NCBI GenBank assembly: GCA_037134755.1
Contig: JBAXLO010000199.1
Coordinates: forward strand, 1-8,675
Length of the DNA: 8,675 bases
DNA from: JBAXLO01 sp037134755
GTDB taxonomy: Bacteria > Bacteroidota > Bacteroidia > Bacteroidales > JACABE01
Reading direction: 5' to 3'
Shown here: one piece after another, positions 1 to 5,600 of the stretch
Layout: every line of letters begins with the position of its first letter
How positions within the stretch are numbered: the stretch's first letter is position 1
Made by a program: the position numbers and the translations under genes
The notes under the pieces: model-generated
The model's input: only the letters and a program-made list of their open reading frames with translations
Database searches by the model: none
What the model was told of the DNA's origin: nothing

Positions 1-120
1 CATACTACCGAATCCTAAAAACATAAAACGAATTGGGTAAATCATAAAACGAATTGGGTAAATCATAAAACGAATTGGGTAAAACATAAAACGAATTGGG
101 TAAAACAAACTACCGAATCC
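1..120. repeat. 21-bp tandem array with flanking variant units
   Basis: Four consecutive 21-base units occupy 22-42, 43-63, 64-84 and 85-105. Each reads CATAAAACGAATTGGGTAAA plus a last base that is T in the first two units and A in the last two. Bases 1-21 form a further diverged unit of the same length that also starts with CATA. The 12-base word ACTACCGAATCC occurs at 4-15 and again at 109-120, bracketing the perfect copies. TACCGAAT in the flanks is a 7-of-8 match to the reverse complement of ATTGGGTA in the units, so flanks and units carry nearly the same word in opposite orientation. The array probably continues left of the window. It lies 3' of the leftward gene. The 21-bp period equals about two helical turns, which would put the A-tracts on one face of the DNA; function is unknown. 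Confidence 0.9.
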
Positions 121-169
121 GATTTGTAAAGTCAAATAAATTTAAACATTTTACTATAGGTTTTCTTTA

Positions 170-1027
170 TTAGTAATTCGTTGTGGGAGTCCTAAGCTTT
201 TTAGATATTAAATTAGGAAAAGGTAATTTCCTTACTTTTTGATTTTCTGCACTTTTAAAACCAAATTTTCCTGCAATATAACTCTTTGCCTGTGTATAAA
301 TAAAACGTGCTCCTGTTGTGTTATTAAAAAAGGCTTCATTTCTCAATTTACGAGCTTTATTAGTCTCTGATATTGCATTTTCTGCAGCCGAATTCAAAGT
401 ACCCAAACTTTCATAATAAATTGTTAAAGTTTCTTTTTTATACTGCTCCTCATTAGTAATATAACAACCTTGACTCGTAATATAAGTCATCATATCAAAA
501 AAGCTCCCTGTTTGTTCGCCAAATTCCTGAAATGAAACTGAATTCCTCCTTATTGCATTTATTTCCGAACCAATTACATCAGCACTACCATCAATCAAAG
601 CCGCAAGTAGAGGCACAACTTTTAAAGATTTTATACGTATTCCGCTACCTTTTTTACCCTTATTAGTAGCAATTAAAATCTGTTCCTTAGTAACGTCCTT
701 ACAAGCCTTAAAAGCATTTAAAAGCCCCGTTCGCATTGTAGGCATTTCTTTATACCTACCATTACGATTAAGCAAAAACTCCTTTTCTAAATCAGCTACA
801 GTTACTTCTTTGTTATTGAGGCTAACAATACCTAGCTGTATCAGGTTAATATTAACTAACGTAATATCTGTATTAGCAGGATTATAGTCTATCCCCATAG
901 CAGTTATTTCTGCTATTAATTTAGTTCCGCTACTTATAAAGCCCGAAAACGAATGAGGTTTACGTTCTTTTTTTACAATTGCAGCAACAGCTGCATTGAT
1001 TTTTAATGAATTTTTAATTACTACCAT
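170..1027 (-). CDS. hypothetical protein, 285 aa
   Basis: Unrecognised protein of 285 residues with an ATG start and TAA stop. I see no signal peptide, membrane helix or catalytic motif. The N-terminus is basic (KNSLKINAAVAAIVKKERKP). A middle stretch rich in K and G (NKGKKGSGIRIKSLK, about residues 122-136) precedes a hydrophobic helix-like segment. The C-terminal third (about 200-270) looks helical: an alanine- and asparagine-rich run, then LRNEAFFNNTTGARFIYTQA and KSYIAGKFGFKS. From memory, that last segment resembles the C-terminus of a family of uncharacterised Bacteroidota proteins, but I cannot name a family and assign no function. The gene points away from the regulator and kinase genes and has its own long leader, so it is probably an independent unit. 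The adjacent tandem array leaves open that it belongs to a repeated or mobile element. The coding call rests on the long open frame, ATG and sensible composition. Confidence 0.75.
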   Translation of the reverse strand: MVVIKNSLKINAAVAAIVKKERKPHSFSGFISSGTKLIAEITAMGIDYNPANTDITLVNINLIQLGIVSLNNKEVTVADLEKEFLLNRNGRYKEMPTMRTGLLNAFKACKDVTKEQILIATNKGKKGSGIRIKSLKVVPLLAALIDGSADVIGSEINAIRRNSVSFQEFGEQTGSFFDMMTYITSQGCYITNEEQYKKETLTIYYESLGTLNSAAENAISETNKARKLRNEAFFNNTTGARFIYTQAKSYIAGKFGFKSAENQKVRKLPFPNLISKKLRTPTTNY

Positions 1028-1080
1028 TTTTATTAAGTTTAAAATTGTTTATTTTTATTTAAAAATTAAACGGATTAAAA

Positions 1081-1160
1081 CTGCTAAACGGCTTTTATCA
1101 TTTGCTGGATGGTAGCGGGAGTTTAAGAGCTTGCCCTTTCGGGACTACTACTATTTAGAT
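1081..1160 (-). promoter_or_regulatory. GC-richer, possibly structured leader of the 285-aa gene
   Basis: Within an otherwise very AT-rich 340-base intergenic stretch (1028-1367), about 1085-1150 is clearly GC-richer. On the minus strand it contains CCC-GAAA-GGG, a short stem closed by a GNRA-type tetraloop (1134-1143). On the plus strand GCTTTTA (1091-1097) can pair with TAAGAGC (1124-1130) through seven pairs including one G-U; on the minus strand that wobble becomes an A-C mismatch. If the minus-strand promoter at 1210-1217 is real, this segment sits in a roughly 175-base 5' leader. It could be a leader RNA structure, an ncRNA of either strand, or part of a dispersed repeat. I recognise no known riboswitch class. 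Confidence 0.3.
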
Positions 1161-1191
1161 ATTATCTTTCTATTTATCTTCTAAAATTACT

Positions 1192-1205
1192 GTTATTGTA
1201 ATAAC
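1192..1205. repeat. Short perfect inverted repeat GTTATT-GT-AATAAC
   Basis: A 6-base perfect inverted repeat with a 2-base spacer. It overlaps the predicted start site of the leftward transcript (about 1203) and the rightward -7 element at 1202-1209. The placement would suit an operator for a repressor of the leftward gene, but a 6-bp AT-rich dyad can arise by chance in this sequence. Confidence 0.3.
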
Positions 1206-1209
1206 TTTG
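1202..1209 (+). promoter_or_regulatory. Candidate rightward -7 element TAACTTTG
   Basis: Exact match to the Bacteroidota -7 consensus TAnnTTTG, followed by C. No TTG lies at the usual 19-21 base distance upstream. It abuts the minus-strand -7 element at 1210-1217, and the two share a near-palindrome. It could add a second, distal promoter for the small ORF and regulator. The motif is short and degenerate, so confidence is low. Confidence 0.3.
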
Positions 1210-1217
1210 CAAAAGTA
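1210..1217 (-). promoter_or_regulatory. Candidate -7 element (TACTTTTG) for the leftward 285-aa gene
   Basis: Read on the minus strand, this is TACTTTTG followed by C, an exact match to TAnnTTTG. Transcription would start near 1203 and give a leader of about 175 bases before the ATG at 1027. No clear -33 TTG is visible upstream. It is the best promoter candidate for this gene because the AT-rich bases next to the ATG hold no consensus match. Confidence 0.45.
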
Positions 1218-1245
1218 GTTTAATTTTCGGTTAAAGTAGCATAAA

Positions 1246-1300
1246 AGCTATTTCTTTTGTTAACGATAAGTTAATTAATGTGGAGGTGTAGCTATTTCTT
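1246..1300. repeat. 11-base direct repeat AGCTATTTCTT, copies 44 bp apart
   Basis: AGCTATTTCTT occurs at 1246-1256 and 1290-1300. The second copy runs into the left arm of the FNR-type dyad at 1296-1315, so the first copy looks like an incomplete echo of that half site (it continues TTG but not TTGA). The 44-bp spacing is about four helical turns. It could be an accessory binding site or simple duplication. Confidence 0.35.
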
Positions 1301-1315
1301 GATTTATGTCAAGAA
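1296..1315. promoter_or_regulatory. FNR/Crp-type operator, TTGA-N6-TCAA core
   Basis: Perfect inverted repeat with 7-base arms TTCTTGA and TCAAGAA around a 6-base spacer, centred at 1305.5. The core TTGAT-N4-GTCAA has the spacing of FNR, DNR and related operators. The centre lies 36.5 bp upstream of the last base of the -7-like element at 1335-1342. This places it near -42 from the expected start site, the class II activator position. The nearest downstream genes are the small ORF and a Crp/Fnr-family regulator, which implies autoregulation. The dyad is directly visible; the identity of the bound protein is inferred. Confidence 0.75.
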
Positions 1316-1334
1316 TCAAAATATATATTCTAAT

Positions 1335-1342
1335 TACTTTTA
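1335..1342 (+). promoter_or_regulatory. -7-like element TACTTTTA of the small ORF/regulator operon
   Basis: TACTTTTA differs from TAnnTTTG only in the last base. No TTG is present in the -33 region (1309-1334). That fits a weak promoter needing an activator bound at 1296-1315. The expected start near 1348 would leave about 20 bases before the ATG at 1368. Confidence 0.5.
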
Positions 1343-1367
1343 CACTTTTTAACTAATTAGATTACCT

Positions 1368-1553
1368 ATGGAAACGAAGTTAATTATTGGAAATTTATAC
1401 TCTACTGAGGAGATAGAGAATTATGGATTTAAATTAAAGAAGAAAACAAGTATATATATTTTTTATAGAAAAGATTATTCATTATTGATTTTTGATTTGC
1501 CTAAACCCAGTCATCCAAAATTATATAAACTGAGAAGTATTTTTACTGATTAA
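1368..1553 (+). CDS. Small hypothetical protein, 61 aa
   Basis: Unrecognised 61-residue protein with an ATG start and TAA stop. It is basic, rich in K, Y and I, and has no cysteine, signal peptide or membrane helix. The opening (NLYSTEEIENYGFKLKKK, about residues 9-26) suggests a small alpha/beta fold, followed by alternating hydrophobic and aromatic residues (SIYIFYRKDYSLLIFDLP) that look like a beta hairpin. It lies about 20 bases downstream of the predicted start site controlled by the FNR-type operator, and 40 bases before the regulator ATG. This arrangement makes it the probable first gene of a two-gene operon. Its role is unknown; a partner or modulator of the regulator is possible but unsupported. 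The operon position and clean start and stop favour a real gene over a chance frame. Confidence 0.6.
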   Translation: METKLIIGNLYSTEEIENYGFKLKKKTSIYIFYRKDYSLLIFDLPKPSHPKLYKLRSIFTD

Positions 1554-1579
1554 AATACATTTCATATTGAAGAAAGTAT

Positions 1580-1587
1580 TACTTTTG
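1580..1587 (+). promoter_or_regulatory. Possible internal -7 element TACTTTTG before the regulator ATG
   Basis: Exact TAnnTTTG match ending 6 bases before the ATG at 1594. If used, transcription would begin at or next to the start codon and give a leaderless message. There is no TTG at -33 spacing. It also overlaps the coding frame that would exist if the TTG at 1567 were the start, which is one reason for preferring the ATG. It may be coincidental. Confidence 0.25.
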
Positions 1588-1593
1588 CCTACT

Positions 1594-2196
1594 ATGAAAG
1601 AAGTTTTAAATTATTTTGATCAATATTTGGTTTTATCTACAGAAGCTAAAGAACTAATTTTATCAACGATTGATTTTATTAAAGTCAGGAGGGGTACACA
1701 TTTAATTACAGTGGGAAATATTAATAACTACATGTATTTAATTAAAAAAGGTGTAGTCAGAGGATATTATTTTAAAGAATATAATGAAATTACAATATCT
1801 CTGTGGATGGAAAACGAAATTTTTGGTGATGTTACCACTTATATTACGAGAAATTCTGCTATAAAATCTTATCAAGCTTCTGAAGATTTAGAATTATATC
1901 GTATAAATATAGTAAATTTCAGAGCATTATTTGATGTGAGTCCGGAAATTTGTAAGCTAGGCAGAATAATGGCTGAAAAATTTATTGTTAAAACAGAATA
2001 TTTAAAAAACTGCCTACGAGATCTAACAGCAGAAGAAAAGTATCAGCTATTTTTAATAATTAGACCAAGTTTAATTAATAGAGTTAAACTTAAACAGATT
2101 GCATCATACATAGATATTGCCCCGGAAACCTTATCCAGATTAAGACATAGGGATTTGGAAAATCAAAAAAAGAATAATCTAAAAATAAGTCAATAA
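1594..2196 (+). CDS. Crp/Fnr-family transcriptional regulator
   Basis: Cytoplasmic DNA-binding regulator of 200 residues from ATG 1594, close to the family's usual length. A start at TTG 1567 would add nine residues; I prefer the ATG because MKEVLNYFDQYLVLS is a typical N-terminus for Bacteroidota members. Residues about 10-120 form the cNMP-binding-type beta roll (RRGTHLITVG, YLIKKGVVRGYY, EIFGD). The phosphate-binding cassette is not canonical: GD replaces GE and there is no clear R-x-A, so cAMP binding is doubtful. About 144-187 is the winged HTH (LTAEEKYQLFLIIRP, VKLKQIASYIDIAPETLSRLRHR). In the recognition helix E178, S181 and R182 reproduce the FNR E-xx-S-R pattern that reads TTGA half sites. 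Only two cysteines are present (120 and 140), so an FNR-style four-cysteine iron-sulfur cluster is unlikely; the signal is unknown. TTGA-N6-TCAA dyads flank the operon on both sides, which predicts autoregulation and control of the kinase operon. Confidence 0.9.
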   Translation: MKEVLNYFDQYLVLSTEAKELILSTIDFIKVRRGTHLITVGNINNYMYLIKKGVVRGYYFKEYNEITISLWMENEIFGDVTTYITRNSAIKSYQASEDLELYRINIVNFRALFDVSPEICKLGRIMAEKFIVKTEYLKNCLRDLTAEEKYQLFLIIRPSLINRVKLKQIASYIDIAPETLSRLRHRDLENQKKNNLKISQ

Positions 2197-2214
2197 ACTC
2201 ACCTTTTTTATAGT

Positions 2215-2240
2215 AATTTCTTGACGCAGGTCAAGAAATT
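2215..2240. promoter_or_regulatory. FNR/Crp-type operator upstream of the kinase operon
   Basis: Perfect inverted repeat with 11-base arms AATTTCTTGAC and GTCAAGAAATT around GCAG, centred at 2227.5. The core TTGAC-N4-GTCAA has the form of FNR and NO-responsive DNR/NNR-type sites. It starts 18 bases after the regulator stop. Its centre is 36.5 bp upstream of the last base of the -7 element at 2257-2264, exactly the spacing seen at 1296-1315. As RNA it could form a hairpin that ends the regulator message, but no U-run follows directly, so an operator role is preferred. Confidence 0.8.
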
Positions 2241-2256
2241 TAGCTCATTTATTTTA

Positions 2257-2264
2257 TAAGTTTG
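2257..2264 (+). promoter_or_regulatory. -7 element TAAGTTTG of the sensor kinase operon
   Basis: Exact TAnnTTTG match followed by C. No TTG lies in the -33 region (2231-2256), as expected for an activator-dependent promoter. A start near 2270 would give a leader of about 76 bases before the TTG start at 2346. The leader is AT-rich with a repeated ATAAATT word and shows no recognisable structure. Confidence 0.65.
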
Positions 2265-2345
2265 CAAAATATTATAAATTATAAATTGAAGAAATTAATC
2301 GTTGAAAAGATTTATAGTTTATCTAAATAAATAAATCAATCTTTA

Positions 2346-2645
2346 TTGCATGATTTTACAATAATATTTATCTTATCAATAGTAATAGCAATAATTGCAG
2401 CATTAGCATATAATTATGTAAGTAAAAATATGATAATTGATCTGGATAAAAGTGAAAACAAATACAGAAATTTAATTGAAAATATAAATGATGTTATTTA
2501 CGAAATAGATAATACAGGAATAATAACATATATAAGCCCTAATATTGAGAAACTATTGGAGTATAAACATGAAGAAATAATTGGGAAAGAATACAATCAG
2601 TTTGTAGGTGGTAATGCTGACTTTTTAGCACAAAGATTACTATAG
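2346..2645 (+). CDS. Hybrid sensor kinase, N-terminal fragment (membrane anchor and half a PAS domain)
   Basis: First 99 codons of the sensor kinase frame, ended by TAG at 2643-2645. TTG 2346 is the only plausible start: an in-frame TAA lies at 2328-2330, no ATG occurs upstream in frame, and the nearby ATG at 2350 is in another frame that stops after four codons. Residues about 4-23 (FTIIFILSIVIAIIAALAYN) form one membrane helix followed by lysines, so the rest would be cytoplasmic. Residues 33-99 are the first half of a PAS domain (KYRNLIENINDVIYEID, ITYISPNIEKLLEYKHEEIIGK). The PAS domain continues in the same frame beyond the stop without gap, so this is one gene carrying a nonsense codon and not two genes. 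Translated alone, the product would be an anchored half-domain of doubtful function. It is best read with 2664-7268 as a disrupted or recoded gene. Confidence 0.7.
   Translation: MHDFTIIFILSIVIAIIAALAYNYVSKNMIIDLDKSENKYRNLIENINDVIYEIDNTGIITYISPNIEKLLEYKHEEIIGKEYNQFVGGNADFLAQRLL
2643..2645 (+). other. In-frame amber codon interrupting the kinase gene
   Basis: TAG lies at codon 100 of the frame starting at 2346. Reading continues on the other side as IRETQELKND and completes the PAS domain (KSGEIKWLHFSTKAII, then GSGTLIDITEKK). A single base change from AAG, GAG or CAG would restore a residue that suits this helix position. No other stop interrupts the following 1,540 codons. It is also the only TAG ending a frame here: every intact gene in the window stops with TAA. 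Explanations are a recent nonsense mutation, a base-call error, phase variation by point mutation, or readthrough. Confidence 0.85.
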
Positions 2646-2663
2646 ATTAGAGAAACCCAAGAA

Positions 2664-5600
2664 TTGAAAAATGACTACAAAGTACCTACAAAGTCGGGTG
2701 AAATTAAATGGTTACATTTCTCAACAAAAGCAATTATTAAAGATGGTATTTTTAAAGGAGGATCAGGCACTTTAATAGATATTACTGAAAAGAAACAATC
2801 AGAAATTGCACTTCAACAGAGTGAAGCACAATACAAGTCAATAATCAATGCTTCACCTGATGTAATTACTATTACTGATCTGGAAGGAAAAGTTCTTTTG
2901 GTATCACCCAAAGCATTAGATATGTTTGGTTATGACAGTTCTGATGATTTTAAAAATAGATCGTTATTGGAGTTTATTGATGTTTCGGATCATGAAAGAG
3001 CTGCTAACAATCTCAAGAAAATGTTTGGTGGTGAGCTTTGGGGAGCAGAGGATTATAAAGGAGTAAAGAAAAATGGTAGTACGATAGATATAAATGTTAA
3101 TGGTGATTTTATTAAAGATGAAAACGGGCAACCAATAAACATGGTGTTTGTAACCAGAGATATAACAGAAAAGAAAATAGCTGAAGAAAGAGTTAATAAT
3201 GTACAACGTATAAAATCTGTTATAAGTGAAATTAATAAAACAATTGTTACGGAAAAAGATAAAGATAAACTATTGAAAGAAGTTTGCGATATTATTATTG
3301 ATACCGGTAAATTTGAAATGGCATGGTTAGGAATGATAAATGTAGATTTACAAATAGTAAAGCCTGTTTATCATTATGGGAAAGAAGATGGATATTTATC
3401 AGTTATAAAATCGATATCAATAAAAGATACCCCCGAAGGTAGAGGAACCACCGGTACTGCAATAAGAGAAGGTAAATATAGTGTTTGTAATGACTTTGAA
3501 AACGATCCAAGAATGCTTGTTTGGAGAGAAGAAGCTCTAAAACGTAATTATCGTTCATCAATAGCATTACCTTTCAAATTGTTTGGGAAAGTAGTTGGAG
3601 TGATTTCTATTTATTCTTCGATTAAAGACAATTTCAATCAAGAAGAAATTAATTTGCTTGAAGAAGTAGTTGAAAACATAAATTTCGCATTAGATTCGAT
3701 CGAAACTGAAAATAAAAGAATTGAAGCAATAAACGCTTTAACTCAAAGCGAAGAAAAATATAGAGCATTGTTTTACGAATCACCAGATGGATATTTGATA
3801 GTTAAAGATGGGGTATTTATTGATTGTAATAGAGCAGCTGAGATATTAATAGGTGGAGATCGTTCAGCAATTATTGGTAAAACACCTCCTGAAATATCAC
3901 CGGAATACCAGCCTAATGGCAAAAAATCTATAGAATATGTAGATGAAGTTAATAAAGAAGCTTTTGAAAGTGGAAAGCATTTGTTTGAATGGTATATAAA
4001 AAGAGTTGATGGAACTATATTTTTAACTCAAATAAATTTATCAGCTATTGATTATGATGGAGGTCAGGCATTACTTGTATCATGGAGAGACATAACACAA
4101 CAAAGAGAAGCAGAAGGAAATATTAGAAAACTTTCGCAAGCAGTGGAACAAAGTCCGGTAAGTATAGTAATTACAAATATTGATGGGGATATTGTATATG
4201 CAAATCCTAAAGCCTGTGAAACCACAGGATATAATTTAGATGAATTAATAGGTAAAAACCCAAGAGTTTTAAAATCCGGAGAAACAAAAGATGAAGAATA
4301 CAAAGTTTTATGGGATAATATTAGTACCGGAAATAATTGGCAAGGAATTTTTCATAACAAAAAGAAGACCGGCGAATTTTATTGGGAGTCATCTAATATT
4401 ACTCCTATCTTTGATTCTAAAGGTGAAATAACAAATTATTTGGCTGTAAAGGAAGATATCACCGAAAGATTAGAGACACAATATGAACTGCAAAAAAGTG
4501 AAGAACGTTTCCGACAGATTTCAGAACAAAGTAAGGAAGTTATATGGGAAATAGATGCGGAAGGATTATTTACTTATATTAGTTCTATAGCAATCGAAGT
4601 ATTTGGTTATACACCTGAAGAAATGATTGATAAAATGCACTTTTATGAATTAGTGGATACAAATGATCAAGATTTAACCTTTATACAAGCGCTGGAAACA
4701 ATAAAAAAACATATAGAAATTAAAGATTTAATAAGTACAATCACTAAAAAAGATGGAAATAAAAGAATTATCATTACAAATGGTTTACCAATGTTTGATA
4801 ATTATGGAACTTTTACAGGTTACAGAGGTGTTAATATTGACATAACTGAGAAAAAACTTGCAGATGATGAATTAATTAAATTTAAAACTATTGTTGATAA
4901 AGCTAGCTATGGAAAAGGCATATCAACTTTGAATGGTGATTTATTATATGCAAATGAAGCATTGGCTATAATGCATGGTTGGGAACCAAAAGAGTTGGAA
5001 GGTAAAAATCTAAGGATATTTACAGATGAATCACAAAAGAAGAGATTAAAAGAGTTAATTGATAAACTATTTATAGAAGGGAGCATTACTTCAGAAGAAA
5101 TTGAACATGTAAGAAAGGATGGGACAACGTTCCCAACACTTATGAGTGCTACAGTAATATATAATGATAAAAACGAACCACAATATTTAGCAGCATCAGC
5201 AATAGATATCTCTGAGCTAAAACAAGCAGAAAAAGCTTTAAAAGAAAGTGAAGAGTCATTAAATAAAGCACAAGAAATTGCAAAGCTGGGTAGTTGGGAG
5301 CATAACTTTATTACTAATGAACTTAAATGTTCTGATTATTATTATACTTTACTTGGTTTATATCTACATGAACATAAAGATGATTTATATGATTATTGTA
5401 TTAGTATAGTTCATCCTGAAGATTTGTCAGTAGTTGAATACTTACAAAAAAATGATTATGTAGAAAATAAACCAAAAATTGCTGACATGCGATTAATTAT
5501 GTCTGATGGTAGTATAAAATGGTTACAAAATAATGTGATACCTATATTTGAAAACGGTGTATTAGTAGGATTAAAAGGAGTAAATATCGATATTACAGAC

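Noticed and set aside
22..105. CRISPR array
   Set aside because: The 21-bp units are directly contiguous with no unique spacers between them, and no cas-like gene is nearby.
1121..1131. Resemblance of GTTTAAGAGCT to a Cas9 crRNA/tracrRNA repeat
   Set aside because: It is a short chance similarity with no repeat-spacer structure or cas gene.
2215..2240. Intrinsic terminator for the regulator gene
   Set aside because: The hairpin is strong, but the bases after it (TAGCTCATTT) are not a U-run. The same core dyad upstream of the small ORF argues for an operator, although a secondary termination effect is not excluded.
2350..2364. ATG start for the kinase at 2350
   Set aside because: This ATG is in a different frame and reaches TAA after four codons; the kinase frame needs TTG 2346.
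2643..2645. Pyrrolysine or a reassigned TAG code
   Set aside because: Nothing in the window supports it: no PylS/PylT-like sequence, and no other in-frame TAG in any long coding frame. A simple nonsense mutation or base error is more economical, though readthrough stays possible.
2643..2666. Two separate adjacent genes with a TTG start at 2664
   Set aside because: Frame 2346 and frame 2664 are the same, and the PAS fold is split mid-domain. One interrupted gene explains the data better than two genes.
2964..3206. Open frame on the minus strand, 80 codons
   Set aside because: It lies wholly antisense to the PAS2 coding region of the kinase, has low-complexity aromatic-rich content and no promoter; it is a shadow of the real gene.
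4064..4303. Open frame on the minus strand, 79 codons
   Set aside because: Antisense to the PAS3/PAS4 coding region, with no independent signals.
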